Part shown: positions 11,928 to 23,225 of the stretch, one piece after another
Numbering within the stretch: position 1 is the first letter of the stretch
How the letters are laid out: each line of letters opens with the position of its first letter
NCBI RefSeq assembly: GCF_950295315.1
Contig: NC_080164.1
Coordinates: 13,299,659 to 13,363,658 of the forward strand
Source of the DNA: Erinaceus europaeus
Lineage: Eukaryota > Chordata > Mammalia > Eulipotyphla > Erinaceidae
Length of the DNA stretch: 64,000 bases
Direction of reading: 5' to 3'
Made by a program: the position numbers and the translations under genes
The notes under the pieces: model-generated
What the model was told of the DNA's origin: nothing
What the model saw: the letters and a program-made list of their open reading frames with translations, nothing else
The model's database searches: none

Positions 11928-12869
11928 TTTAAAGGTTCTTAAGCCATGCTGTTAATACTCCATCTGCTGAAGGATTTCACACTTTGTACATATGAAATCA
12001 AGTTTCCTTGATCCAAATATTTTTCAGAAGTTTCTGTGATGCTTCAGTTACTCTTACAGCTGCAGTGAGTCTACCGCAGCTCGTTCTGGACTAGCAAGAG
12101 CTTAACCTGGGATCACCAGGTGCTCTGTCAGCAGAGCCCTGGGTCCCTGCGGGTCTGGCTCCACCTGAGTGCCTGGGGCTCCTCCTGGCAGAACACTGGC
12201 CCCTTCCTCATGGAGGAATGAATGAAAAGCCCAGAGGTAGCCCACCATGTCTGCCACCCTTCCAAGAGCCAGGCTGAGCTGTGAGATTCTGGATGGAGCA
12301 ACATACTGTTCTCTGTAAACTCCCTGCTGTGTCCACATGTCCACAGCTGGCCACTCCTGCACTTGGGGGTGGGGTGGGGGGTTGGGAGGGAAGATGGCAG
12401 CTGGCCATGTCATTCCTATTGCAAGATGTGACCAGACATCAGCTTTCTGCCCAAGGGAGCACTGGCTAGGAGGCATTGGGCCTCCACCCACATTCCTTCC
12501 TCAGTCACTGCAAAAGTCCTGGAGAGCTATTTCTTTCCATGAGAAGACACCCTATCCAAACCCCAAGAGGCAGACAAGGACATTCTCCAATGGAACACTT
12601 TGGCAAGCACAGCACTACATCAGTTAAGTGCATCAGAGTGAGAGCCGACGTCTCATTCTGTACATCTGTTTTGAGTCAGGATCTCCTAGCTACGTGTGGC
12701 AAACATCAACAACTCTGTAACGTTTTGCTCTGGATTGTCACATCCAGCTAAAAGCACCTATCTCCCCCTCCATTTTTGGAAAAGTCTCCACGTGCCACGT
12801 GTACTCAGCGGGCTGCTGTGTGTGTGTGGGGGGGGGGGGCGCTGTGCCTGCCTGCAGGAAGGGAGCTCA
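11928..12869. other. Unique sequence, no gene seen
   Basis: Non-repetitive apart from a GT run followed by a G run at 12820-12840. Overlapping open frames at 12102-12751 occur on both strands and have no domain support. Confidence 0.4.
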
Positions 12870-13420
12870 TGAGGCTTCATCTTAAAAGCGCACACAGAAT
12901 CTGTCAACTTGTTCTCTTCTTTCCTGGAAAGGTTGCAGTCTGGGTTAAATAACAAGTGATTACAAAGTGCCTTTCTCATTGAAATGAGAATTAACATTAA
13001 TGCAATTATATGTTGATGGCTTCAACTTGCTGCTGAAATGGATCAACTTTTAAACTCTATCACTTAACAAAAAAAAAAAAAAAAAGAAACGATTTATCCT
13101 ACAGAGACTTCCACAGCATGTCAAGAGGCAGAAATGTGCAAAGGACTCTGTTGGGTATCATTTTTGCAAGACTGTTCTAAGAATTAGAGTGGAGGGGTAA
13201 ATCACACCACTCTCCCAGTCGAAAATGTTTATTCCCATAAAAGGTAACCGTTGATTTATTTTTTACGCAACACTACAAATGTGTTCTTGAAGTCACTGAA
13301 TTCCTCAGCTACCTCACCTCAAATCACTGCTTTATGGAGCTTTTAAAGCCTTCAAAATTCAGCACTGGAGCTAATATAGGGCCATTCCCCCAAGCCACAG
13401 GACTGTAAATGGAGTGCTAA
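12870..13420. promoter_or_regulatory. Candidate conserved non-coding block
   Basis: AT-rich, complex sequence with several homeodomain- and octamer-like cores (AATTAACATTAATGCAATTA near 12990-13008), interrupted by an A run at 13067-13085. A second block at 13215-13400 has similar character. Candidate enhancer by composition only. Confidence 0.25.
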
Positions 13421-13799
13421 GGGGAAGTAATTCTTTCAGAACAGTGGAAAGCAGAACCATATTTCTTTGCACCCACATGGCATGATTTGGGGGCAGCACG
13501 GCAGCATAAGACTCTTCATCCAGACACCCCTGTCTCCCCACTTATCTGAGTCCCACAGAATCTTCCCCTTTGAATCTTTTTGTCAACTTCATTGTCAAAA
13601 CAAAAAGGCCACTTCCACCAAAATATGCCAGGTTTAGAGAGGACTTGGAGGTCATTGGGTCAGCCCAGCCCTGGCTCAGTGAGGGACACGCAGGCCCAAA
13701 GACTCAGCCTAAGTCGGGTGCTAAGCTGTGGACAGAATTTATACGCAGGCCAAGGTCACTAGAGTCCCCACTGATAACTGATAACTGACTCTGCATCCT

Positions 13800-13842
13800 G
13801 AGATAACACACACACACACACACACACAGACACACACACAGG
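13800..13842. repeat. (CA)n microsatellite
   Basis: CA dinucleotide run with one interruption (CAGA). Confidence 0.95.
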
Positions 13843-14219
13843 TACGTGAAATGTCTAACCAGACCTATAACCTAGAATGGGACCTTCTTTAGAGACTACG
13901 TATTCACAGAGAAGGTCAGCAGGGTACGACCAATGCCTGCTGCACTTGTAAAAAAAAAGGTGTGGCGGGGATGGGTCTTGGACACTGAGATGGATGAGAC
14001 GCAGCAGAGAAGATGTCAAGAAGCCAAGGGGAAACACCTGGACGCACTGCTCCTGCACAGCACTCAGGAGGCCCAGAGCTGCCTGACAGCCCCATCTATA
14101 GCACTTTGTAGGGCGGCCTTAGCACACTGATGTTCCAAATACCTGCCCTTGGGGGATAAGAATCTCTGCATAAATGTCCACATAGATGTGAGATGTTAGT
14201 TAGTTAATGTTCATCAGCA
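13843..14219. other. Unique sequence, no feature seen
   Basis: No repeat or exon recognised between the CA run and the L1 3' fragment. Confidence 0.4.
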
Positions 14220-14229
14220 AACGTTAATT

Positions 14230-15030
14230 TGCTTTAAAAATGCTCCAAGTCACTGATTGTCATAGAAATGCACATTAAGACTACAATGAGATACCACTTC
14301 ACTCTTGTAAAAATGTCACACATCAGAAAAGGTAACTGCAACAAATGCTAGAAAGGTTGTGGGGACAAAGGAACCCTCCTGCACTGCTGGTGGGACTGTC
14401 AGTTGGTCCAACTCCTGTGCAGAGCGGTCTGGGGAATTCTCAGAAGGCGAGAAGTGGACCTATCCTATGACCCTGCATTACTCTCCTGGGGATATATCCC
14501 AAGGAACCCAACATATCCATCCAAAAAGATTTGTGTACACATATGTTCATAGCAGCACAATTTGTAATAGCCAAAACCTGGAAGCAACCCAGATGTCCAA
14601 TAATAGATGAGTGTCTGAGAAAGTTGTGGAATGTGTATACAATTGAATACTACTCAGCTTTTAAGAATGATAAATCCACCATCTTCACGCCATCTTGGAT
14701 GGAGCTCAAAGGAATTCTGTCAATTGAAAGTGAGATAAGCCAGAAATAGAAGGAGGAATATGTCTCCCCTCATGGACATAATTTTAGAAACAAGGACAGA
14801 AAGGAAGAAACACAAAGTAAAACTTGGACTGGTTTGGTATATTGCAGCAAAGGGAAGGACCCCGGGGAAGGAGGGGAGGGAGAGGGGTGGCAGGAGTGAG
14901 TTTTCAGGCCCTGGTCCATGATGATGGATCTAACTTGGGTGTGAGTGTTGTGTGGACGGTGTATGTTGGTGAGATGAGAAATTATATCCATATGCCAATA
15001 ACTGTATTTTAAACCATTAACCTCCCACTA
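14230..15030 (+). mobile_element. LINE-1 3' end fragment
   Basis: Aligns by eye with the 8390-9300 part of the L1 above: 'aatgagataccacttcactc' near 14286, then MCTHMFIAAQFVIAKTWKQP-like coding near 14531, then EYYSAFKN near 14645. It represents the ORF2 C-terminus plus 3' UTR. The 3' UTR differs from the 4.6 kb L1 and ends near 'ccaataactgtattttaaac', so it comes from another L1 subfamily. Confidence 0.88.
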
Positions 15031-15040
15031 AAATGGAAAG

Positions 15041-15332
15041 GGGGAGCTCGGGTGGTGGCACACCCAAATTAAGTGCACATATTACTAAGCTGGGTTTAGG
15101 TCCCTCCCTCCCCATCTACAGGGGGTCTGCTTCAGGAGTGGTGAATCAGGTCTGCACTTGTTTATCTTTCTCTCTTCCTCTCGATCTCTCCCTCCTCTCT
15201 CAATTTCTCTCTGTTCTGTCAAATAAAAATAGAAAGGGAAAAATGGCAGCTGGGAGCAGTCAATTCATGGTGTAGCCACAGAGCCCAGCAATAACCCTGG
15301 AGGGAAAAAAAAAAAAAAGGAAATAAAAGAGG
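15041..15332 (+). repeat. ERI-type SINE, 'B' head with extra 3' module
   Basis: Head GAGCTCGGGTGGTGGCACAC, CT-rich middle and an extra 3' block at about 15245-15302 (GGCAGCTGGGAGCAGTCAAT ... ATAACCCTGGAGG) before an A tail. It inserted at or near the end of the L1 3' fragment. The same 3' module occurs on 'A' heads elsewhere. Confidence 0.85.
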
Positions 15333-15334
15333 TC

Positions 15335-15525
15335 ACAATTTTCCAGGCATTGTGAGGTAGCTCATCCAGTAGAGAACATGCCTTACCATGTGTGAGACCC
15401 CTGTAGGTTCAAGCCCTGGCACCACAAGAAAACACATGGTCAATGGTAGTGGAGAAGTTTTGGGTGTAGTAGAGCAGTGCTGATCTCGCTCTTCTCTATC
15501 AACCAATCAACAACAAGAACGAAAA
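15335..15525 (+). repeat. Degenerate tRNA-derived SINE
   Basis: A decayed head (GTGAGGTAGCTCATCCAGTA), a B-box-like GTTCAAGCCCTGG near 15407 and a weak A-rich end indicate an older SINE layer than the neighbouring copy. Confidence 0.6.
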
Positions 15526-15837
15526 ATCTGGGCCTGAGAGGTTGCGCAGAGGTGCCATGATCTGCATGGCCCTGAACTTCATTCTTTGGTCCATCTTTTT
15601 AGAAATGTTAGTTCTTAGAAGATTGCGACCTTGGTGAGAACCCAAGGGCAAGCCAGCAGACCTAGCCAGCAGAGTAACAACAGTATGTTAGAAATGAGAC
15701 CACTTCCACACAGAGAGGGAGCAAACACAAGCAGCACAACCAATTCCTATTGGCCGCAATGACTTCAAAACTCTTGAGTTCCATCTTGGTGCCTGAGCTC
15801 AGACAAGAGGCAGTGAGCTTCCCATCACAGAAAGCAA
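15526..15837. other. Unassigned sequence upstream of family X copy 3
   Basis: I could not match this to the 5' half of X copy 8. It may be unique DNA, or a divergent 5' extension of the X element. Confidence 0.35.
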
Positions 15838-16501
15838 CCCTTCAGCTTCATTACTTGGGTGAGACCTTTCCTTTCATAGCATCCTCTAATTCCATCCCAG
15901 GTGGATCACTTTCTAGCAATGTCCCAAAACCTAGATATACACCAGGTTCTGTGAGAGAGAGCATATGTTCACACGTATCCGTAAACAAGTGCAAAATATA
16001 TTACCCAAAAGCAGAAGTACACTAGAGTATGCAATGAGTACCCCCTAATACTTCCTCTGCACTATTCCATCCTTTGGGTCCATGATTGCTCAACAATTTG
16101 TTTGGCTTCGTATGTTAACTCTCTTTTCAGTCACCAGGTTCCAGATACCATCAGGATGCCGGCCAGGCTTCCCTGGACTGAAGACCCCACCAATGTGTCC
16201 TATAGCTCAGCTTCCCCAGAGACCCACCCTACTAGGGAAAGAGAGAGGCAGACTGGGAGTATGGATCGACCAGTCAACACCCATGTCTAGCGGGGAAGCA
16301 ATTACAGAAGCCAGACCTTCCACCTTCTGCATCCCACAATGACCCTGGGTCCATACTCCCAGAGGGATAGAGAATGGGAAAGCTATCAGGGGAGGGGATG
16401 GGATATGGAGATTGGGTGGTGGGAATTGTGTGGAATTTTACCCCTCCTACCCTATGATTTTGTTAATTTATCCTTTCTTAAATAAAAAATAAATTTTAAA
16501 A
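15838..16501 (+). mobile_element. Family X retroposon copy 3 (internally shortened)
   Basis: Matches copy 8 at two separated stretches. 15840-16040 corresponds to 38618-38830 and 16045-16501 corresponds to 39600-40340, so about 0.77 kb present in copy 8 is missing. Inverted-repeat arms are intact at 16254-16265 and 16350-16361. Possible duplication AGAAAGCAACC / AGAAAGCATCC at about 15829 and 16503. Confidence 0.78.
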
Positions 16502-16889
16502 AAAGAAAGCATCCAAGCAGAAGCTGGCTATACATCCTAAGGAATCCCTTCCCTGGAAGGAGGGGAGCTGGCAAGTGTGCCCTTTGGCCCCGCCAGCCTT
16601 GGGCTTCCCAGAGCTCATGATCATGGCATAATCACTGCCAGTTTGAGTAGTCGGGAAGATTTCAAAGAGGAAAGAAGAAGACAAGGATGGGAGTTGGAGT
16701 GGATAGAGATGGCAAGGAAGTTAATGACACCAGTGGGAGGGTTCAGGTGACAGGAGAAGTTAGGAGAAAGAGGGAGGACTGTGCTGAGCAGATTTCGAGC
16801 TCTGGGAGTCTCTCGGTCTCCTCCCTCCCTGTGAGTGGGGATCCTGAGTTTCCATCCTTTGTGCAGTCTGACTGGATTGAGGTGAGTCC
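16502..16889. other. Unique sequence, no feature seen
   Basis: Non-repetitive; no exon supported. Confidence 0.4.
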
Positions 16890-17310
16890 CTTCCGCTTCA
16901 AAAGTCACATGGCATTAAGGATGGATGTCAAGCCAGTGCTCGGAGCCCTTAAATTAGCATTATTTTCCCAGACTGAAGCTCAACACAGATACATACATAA
17001 TGCTTCTGCCACGCTCTGAGTTAAATTCTGCTGGAGCCAGGCTGCCCACGTATCTGGCATTAGCCTTAATGAGAGCTCACGCGGTGGAGAGGGAGCCCGC
17101 CCGCCCGCGTTGTTCCCAGAACAGCTCCCGTATTCATGCAGAGCCAGAACCGCCCAGGTTTGAAGGACTCCACCCTGCAGGCAGCAGACGTGGGTTTCAG
17201 AGGTGGCAGCTACAGAACAGAGAACTTGCTCATTTCCAAGCTAAGTCGTTCTTTGCTCCCGCCCCGACAGGTTGCTGTGCAGAGTCTCTGCTTGGTGTGT
17301 GACATTTCTC
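16890..17310. promoter_or_regulatory. Candidate conserved non-coding block
   Basis: Repeat-free stretch with TTAAATTAGCATTATTTTCC near 16948-16967 and a short CpG-rich patch (17078-17110). Composition suggests a possible regulatory element, but there is no direct evidence of function. Confidence 0.22.
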
Positions 17311-17760
17311 AGCCCACTTCATAAGAGGGAAGGCAGCTTCCTAGTCCCCACCCCCGGGCCCCCAAGGATTTCGCTGGGTCAGTGGGAGGAGAGAATCACT
17401 CTGACACTGGGCACAGAGTCCCTGGGAAGGTTTCTGGTGGCCAGTCACTGCTTGGGGGTAGGGGCTGCATCCTTCACTGGGAGGGAGAGCTGAGGGCCCA
17501 GGAGGTGCCACCTCTACCTCCAGGGGTGCTCTCCAGGCTGCTGGGGTGAAGGGAGTCTCAGGAAGGGAGGTTCCCATTTCACTTCCACCTCATTATATCT
17601 TCCACTTCCTAGAAAACCTGGACTCCAACCAGCATGTCACCCTCCGTCAGTTTCTGAGCTGCATCTGTTTGTTTCTGCCACAGGCAATGGGAATCTGTTA
17701 AGGGGGAAAGATGAGAAAAGCCGCTGGGAGAGCATCTTCCCATCCCCCTCTAATATTTGT
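17311..17760. other. Unique GC-richer sequence, no feature seen
   Basis: No repeat or exon recognised. Confidence 0.4.
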
Positions 17761-17764
17761 ACTT

Positions 17765-17957
17765 ATTTTGTGATTAGATATATATACAGAGAGAAAGTGA
17801 GAGGAAAGGGGGATAGAGGAGAGAGACAGAGAGACACCTGTAGAGCTGCTTCACCACTTGTGAAGCTTTCCTCCTGCAGGAGGGCCAGAGGCTTGAACCT
17901 GGGTCCTCGTGCACTGTAATGTGTACGCTTAACCAGGGGCACCACCACCTGGCCCCT
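17765..17957 (-). repeat. ERI-type SINE, 'B' head subfamily
   Basis: Minus-strand copy: reversed CT-rich centre (GAGAGAAAGTGAGAGGAAAG), then the tRNA-like head with GCTTGAACCTGGGTCC near 17890 and CCACCACCTGGCCCC at the 5' end. Confidence 0.85.
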
Positions 17958-18324
17958 TCCATCTCCTTAGGAGCACTGCTGAGTCATGCCAAGCAGGGGC
18001 TACCAGAAAGACCACCCACCCCTTTGCTGTGCAAAGGGGTTCCAGGCATAGGCCTGCTTCTCCTGCAGCCAGGAGGCTCAGGGCTCTCCTTTAGCTCTGG
18101 CTCAGGAAGCTATTCTTTCATCCATGTCTGTTGTAGATTTCTCATCCCGTTACCATTTCTCCCCTCCCCCAATCAAATGACATGTTATTGTTGGATGTCA
18201 TTTAATAAATTCATTGTGACTATATATCACTTATTAGCAACTATATATCACTTATTAGCAACAGACAAGACCTTGCTGAAAATAACTGGCTGTAAATAAC
18301 AAGCATCATCATAAATGTGCTTGT
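17958..18324. other. Unique sequence with a 21-bp direct tandem duplication
   Basis: An exact 21-bp unit starting CTATATATCAC is present twice back to back at 18220-18240 and 18241-18261. The rest is non-repetitive. Confidence 0.6.
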
Positions 18325-18428
18325 GGTCGAGGCCAGGAAGCTAGCACTGTGGTAGTGCACAGACTTGTGTGCAATACATCCCAGGTTCAATTCCTCCCAC
18401 CACCAATAGGAAAAGAAAAGTATTTAAG
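18325..18428 (+). repeat. Degenerate tRNA-derived SINE head
   Basis: GAGGCCAGGAAGCTAGCACT followed by CAGGTTCAATTCC (B-box-like, near 18383) and a short A-rich end; an old, short copy. Confidence 0.5.
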
Positions 18429-18529
18429 ATTAAACATGCAGATGTGGACTCAAACTTCAAAGGTGAAGGAAGAACCTTTTCAGTGAATAAATATACCACA
18501 TTTTTCAATGAAAAGTGAGCATCTAGTTG

Positions 18530-18640
18530 TGGATTTTATTTTTCATATGGGAAGACGGGTGCAAGAAGGGGCATGGAGCCTGCCCAAGGTCAGGCCACTG
18601 GTCAGGGACAAAGAGCCAGACAGGACACCACGGGGGTGGT
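18530..18640 (-). repeat. MIR-like fragment
   Basis: 'tgcccaaggtcaggccactg' near 18582-18601, preceded by 'gggaagacgggtgcaagaag', matches the reversed MIR core in order. Short and diverged. Confidence 0.45.
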
Positions 18641-19204
18641 GGTGATGGTGGCAACTCTGTAGTGTTGCACAGCTATGCCAGTCCCATCAAGACTTAGAAA
18701 GGGGAGTGACTTTCCCTCTTCAATTCTGTTTGCTTTTCCTGAAGTCAAGTCCTTGCTTAGACTGGCATCTTGGTTGCTTTTGAGAGTTAATTGGTTGAGG
18801 AGGAAAAGGCATCTTCAGACAGACTGTGTCCTTCGCAAAGGAGCCATGGCCTCAGCATTTTCCCAGGAGCTGCGTGGGAAGTGATTAAGCTTCAAGGGGG
18901 ACCCCTAATCCCCTGCAGTGATGTGTAAACCACACTGTGTCCCCAAAGTCCCAGATACCTTGTGTCAAGTTTTCTTTCCTCCCACTCTGCAAACAACACA
19001 AGGGGAAAAGCACAGATTCCCCTGGAGAATTTGCTGTTCTGCTTGTTCTCAGCTTGAAGTGATAATTCCTTGAGTGAAGAGCCTGCGGCTGGCTGCTGTG
19101 AGAACAAAGAGACAGAGGGAGTGCCCCTGGTGACAAAGAACAAGGACCTGTGGACCCTGACAGAACCAAGGTGCATCTTTCCTCATCCCTTTCAAGGGGT
19201 CGTC
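18641..19204. other. Unique sequence, no feature seen
   Basis: No repeat, exon or RNA gene supported. Confidence 0.4.
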
Positions 19205-19450
19205 TCTGCACCCTCATGAGATCAAGTTCAGACCCCTTACTTGGTCGGCAGGACCTTTCCTGTCCTGGCCCTGCCTGTTATTCCCCATGACCCCCTTCTT
19301 AGTCTTATGTTCCAGAAATGCTCAGCCTCAGGTAGCTAAACCCTGGAAACTCTGCGCTAGGTGCCCCTCCAGCCTTCAAACTTCTCTCTCCTCTCTAGCC
19401 TGGGTGCTGGGCTGCTTCCTCTTTTGCATTTGAGGCTCAATTTAATTTTC
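19205..19450 (+). repeat. L2-like ancient LINE fragment
   Basis: AGATCAAGTTCAGACCCCTT, then GGACCTTTCCTGTCCTGGCC, then CCCTGCCTG resemble the L2 3' region ('aaatccaaactccttac...ctggcccctgcctac'). Highly diverged and called from pattern memory only. Confidence 0.5.
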
Positions 19451-20479
19451 TTCTGGCAACAGAATTTTCCCACTATTACAAAAAATCCATGCTAATTCTA
19501 GAATTTTCTGGCTTCCTTTCAAAGCCCAGGGGTTCCAGAAAATGTTCAAAGTGTTGACACTTTCCTAAGGGGTGATAAAAAATCAACTCTGTTTTTTTAG
19601 TGTCAAGTCCTTTGTGGAGCGATGGGATGTTCCCTAAAGGCAGGGAGGGAAAGGGAGGGTGGTATTTAAATTCCACTTCAGTCTTTGGCCCCCTCTGTCC
19701 ATAATCACAAGAGCCAAGCACCTCTATTTCTGTTACTGGGGAAACATTCCCTCACCACCAGCATGTGTTCTCTCCTCCGCCCTTGGTGATACAGTGTCTT
19801 TAGGCCCTGAAGGGCCAGTTGCTCATGGAAAAAAACGAGGGTGTGGGTGTGAAAGGCAGAGCTGGGGGACCCCGGGACTTCTCTGAGTGCTGCACAGATG
19901 CATAAGCCAAAGCGGCAGGGCGTGACCCAGACCTTTCTGTGGATGAGTCAGAATCCAAGAGTGACCATTTGTGTAGAGCTCTCCCAGTGAATCATCTGAG
20001 CGGTGTTAATTCTGACATTCTTTGGCAAAACCCTTCATACAAGTATAGCTTCATGGGCTGCTGGGAGTCATGTAGGAGCTCCTGTCCCCTGCCTGTTTCT
20101 AGAGAGGGTGACTCAGGTCAAGAGGAGGGAAATGACAGAACTTGAGTTTCTGCCTCCATGTGTCCCCAGCCCTCCCATAGGCCTCCTCAGCCAGGGGCCT
20201 GGCCTCCTCCAGAACACCCTGAAATGACACAGGAGGAAGGAATCTGGGCTTCTGCCATGAGGTCCATGAGTATCCAGCTTCTCCCGACTGAAGCTGCTAC
20301 CATCCACATAATGAGAAGGGCCACCTGTCATGGAAGCCTCTCTTTCTCCTGCCCCACAGTGACAAAGTAGAGACTTACCAACATCCTGCTGTCTGAAGGA
20401 ACTTTCCCCCAACTCTCCATCTATCCTTGAGCCCATCTTCTGGATCAGGGCCAAAGGAGGGGCAGAGGAGCCTTCGTTC
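19451..20479. other. Unique sequence, no feature seen
   Basis: About 1 kb of complex DNA. Open frames on both strands at 19939-20454 overlap one another and lack domains. Confidence 0.4.
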
Positions 20480-20648
20480 CCCTGCTAGGGAGTTTACTTT
20501 GTCATGCATAGGACCTGGGTTTGAGTTCCGGCGTCATGTGGGAGAGCCAGGGCACTGGGGCAGGCTCCAATGCTGTAGTGTCTCTCACGTTCACTCTGTC
20601 TCTCTTTCTGAATGAAAAACCATACTGGGAGTGGTGAAATCACACATG
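20480..20648 (+). repeat. Degenerate tRNA-derived SINE
   Basis: CCTGCTAGGGAGTTTACTTT, then CCTGGGTTTGAGTTCCGG (B-box-like near 20514), then a CT-rich stretch. Heavily diverged old SINE adjoining a younger copy. Confidence 0.5.
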
Positions 20649-20651
20649 TGA

Positions 20652-20845
20652 GGGGCCAGGTTTTGGGTGGAGCACCTGGTTAACAGCACACATTATAGTA
20701 CACAAGGACCCAGGTTCAAGCCCCTGATCCCCACTTGCTAGGGGAAAGCTTCTTAAGTGGTAAAGCAGGGCTGCAGGTGTCTCTCTGTCTCTCTCCCTCT
20801 CCACCTCCCTTCACAATTTCTGTTTCTATCCAATAATAATATGTA
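20652..20845 (+). repeat. ERI-type SINE, 'B' head subfamily
   Basis: GGGGCCAGGTTTTGGGTGGA head, CAGGTTCAAGCCCCTGATCC near 20711, CT-rich centre and CCAATAATAATATG tail. Confidence 0.85.
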
Positions 20846-21260
20846 TGTGTATATACGCATAATGAAATCATGCATATCTGAAGCCCTGGTATATCATTGT
20901 TTCAGAGGAAAAGAGAAAGACAGAAGGACAAAGGAGAGGAGTCCAGGGATCCACTCTGCACTGTTGGGTAGAATTTCTGATGAAAGCAGGAACTTCCTCC
21001 AGGCTGCAAGAACCTCATGGACAATAATGGAGTCTTTTTTTTGTTGTTTTTTTCCACAGAAACAGCCCAAATTCCTACTTACTTTCCTTTATGTGCAGCT
21101 ACCACCTAGGCTGAGGTGCTTGAGCTTGGCTGTGTCTTCCCAGGAAGCCAGCACTCAGCTCTCTTAAAGACTTGACTGTATTCTTCTACGGGAAATGAGG
21201 CCAGTCTCCAGTGTGCAGAGGAACATCAAGCTGCCTTCCCTGGCCAGTCTCTACTACAGA
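20846..21260. other. Unique sequence, no feature seen
   Basis: Contains a T-rich run near 21036-21054. No exon or clear repeat. Confidence 0.4.
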
Positions 21261-21400
21261 CTCTGAGTGATAGAGAGAGAGAAGCCAATATATCAGTCCA
21301 CCACACGTGGAGCTCCCTTGCTTTGCCCAGGGTGCCCCTGGGTGTTGAGGACAGAACTCATGTTATGGGCTGAGTCATCTCTCTGCATTCCTAGAGAAGA
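21261..21400 (-). repeat. Degenerate tRNA-derived SINE
   Basis: GTGATAGAGAGAGAGAAGCC followed by GACAGAACTCATGTTATGGG and GCTGAGTCATCTCTC reads as a reversed old SINE with GA-rich centre and decayed head. Confidence 0.45.
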
Positions 21401-21734
21401 ATTTTTCAGACATGTTTTAGGATCCTGGCAGAGTTCAGAGAAAGGGTCAGAATTTCCCCACATGTGTTGCCTCCCCCAGTACCACCGCTCCACCCCATCA
21501 GAGTGATGTGTCTGTTTTAATCAAGGAGGATGTCAAATCAACACATCATAGCCCTAGTCCCCAAGTGACCTTGGGGCTCCCCCTTGCTGTTGTGCCTCAT
21601 ATGAGCTCAGATGACTGTGTAAGGTCATGCATCCTTCATGGCTGTACCATGAGAGTTTTTACAGCCCTAAGAATCCTCAGCATCCCTCTTGCCCCCAACC
21701 CCAGAAACTACTGATATTTTTGATGACTTCTTCA
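21401..21734. other. Unique sequence, no feature seen
   Basis: No repeat or exon recognised. Confidence 0.4.
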
Positions 21735-22087
21735 TTTCCCCATTTTCAAAATGCCTTACAGATGGAACCCTACAGCACATAGCACTGGCAGATGGATTTC
21801 TTTCTCTTGAACACTAGGCACTTAAAGTTCGTCTGAGTCTCCACATGTGACTTGACGGCTTACTATTTTAGTGCTGAATACTATTCTGTTGTGTGGATGT
21901 GCATTTTTCCACTTGAGTGGGGCATGGGACTCATGGTCCACAGGTGACACAATTTTATACACCACCAGCCGAAGCACATTGTGGCTGCTTCCGAGTTTGG
22001 GCAGTTATGAAGGAAGCTACCAAATACAGGGTTTTGTGGCCACAAGCTTTCAACTTCTTTGGGTAAAGAAACACCAAAGAGGATAGT

Positions 22088-22490
22088 TGCTGGGCTAGCT
22101 TCACAGGCGGGAGACAGACGACCAGGGACTCATGGCTGAGCTGGGACGCAGTTCAATCTTTATTGATGAGCAGGGATGCAGTGCAATCAATCCATCTCTG
22201 TTCATTAGAAAATCCTGTCCTTTATATCTCCTGAGGTGAAAGTGTCAGAAAGCATGTAGGACAGGGGGTGGGGAGAAGGAAAAAAGCACACTAACCAGTG
22301 GGGATTAAATGGTGGAAAACAGGAAGTGACTAGGAGAGGGGGCGGAGTGGAGAAAGAGCGCTGACTAGTGTGGGTCTCAAACAAAACAATGATTATGTAA
22401 ATAGACCACAGCGTTAAGCAATGCAAGTGCACTTAACATGATGATCAAAACAGAAGGGGTCTTAGAAGAAGAATTAGAAGCAGACCAACA
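22088..22490 (-). mobile_element. Solo LTR, class II ERV-like, family 1 copy 1
   Basis: A 403-bp element with TG...CA ends. Duplication GATAGT (22082-22087) / CATAGT (22491-22496), 6 bp with one mismatch. On the minus strand it starts TGTTGGTCTGC. It carries a GC box (reversed AGGGGGCGGAG near 22337-22347) and a polyadenylation signal AATAAAGA (22157-22164). No internal retroviral sequence adjoins it, so it is a recombination remnant. It sits inside an ancient L1. Confidence 0.88.
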
Positions 22491-22520
22491 CATAGTAGCT
22501 GAAAGAAATAGTTATCCTCT

Positions 22521-22750
22521 GGGAGTCAGGCTGTAGCGCAGCGGGTGTGGTAATGTCAGGTCCTAGCCCCTGGCTCCTCACCTGCAGGGGAGTCGCTTCA
22601 CAGGCGGTGAAGCAGGTCTGCAGGTGTCTATCTTCCTCTCTCCCTCTCTGTCTTCCCTTCCTCCCTCCATTTCTCTCTGTCCTATCTAACAATGACATCA
22701 ATAACAACAATAATAACTACAACAATAAAATAACAAGCACAACAAGACAA

Positions 22751-22815
<65 letters not shown>
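22521..22815 (+). repeat. ERI-type SINE 'A' with a (TA)n-expanded tail
   Basis: GGGAGTCAGGCTGTAGCGCA head, CT-rich centre and ACAACAATAAAATAACAAGC tail that runs into a (TA)n tract at 22757-22815. The microsatellite appears to have grown from the SINE tail. Flanks TTATCCTCT and TTAAACTCT hint at a duplication. Confidence 0.88.
22757..22815. repeat. (TA)n microsatellite
   Basis: Pure TA dinucleotide tract of about 59 bp at the 3' end of a SINE. Confidence 0.97.
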
Positions 22816-22820
<5 letters not shown>

Positions 22821-22984
22821 AAACTCTTTCCCAAGTGACTATACCACTTTGCCATCCCACCAGCAGCGGCATTCAGTGAGCTTTCCTGAGACTCCACAGC
22901 CTGGCCAGCAGGTGGCATGATCAGTGCCCTGTGTCTTTTGGTCATGGGGTGGGCTCTGGGGTACCAGGGTTCTCACAGGGCTTC

Positions 22985-23225
22985 TGTGACTGCACGGCAT
23001 CACAACTTCTAGGGGCCATTTTTGTTCATTTGTTTGTTCCTTTTCGTTTTAATAGAAGTGAAAGAGAGGGAGAGGAGGAGTCAGAAAGGAGGAGAGGTAC
23101 CTACAGTACTGTTCTACTGCTTTTGAAGCTTCTCCCAGTAGGTGAGGACCAGGGATGTCAGCCTGGGGCCCCATGCTTGGTGACATTTACTCTATCCATG
23201 CACCACTACCAGGACACAGGCCTTC
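22985..23225 (-). repeat. Old ERI-type SINE
   Basis: 'cacggcatcacaacttctag' (3' module, reversed), a GA-rich centre at 23055-23100, then a diverged head ending near 'caccactaccaggacaca'. Inserted in the ancient L1. Confidence 0.65.
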
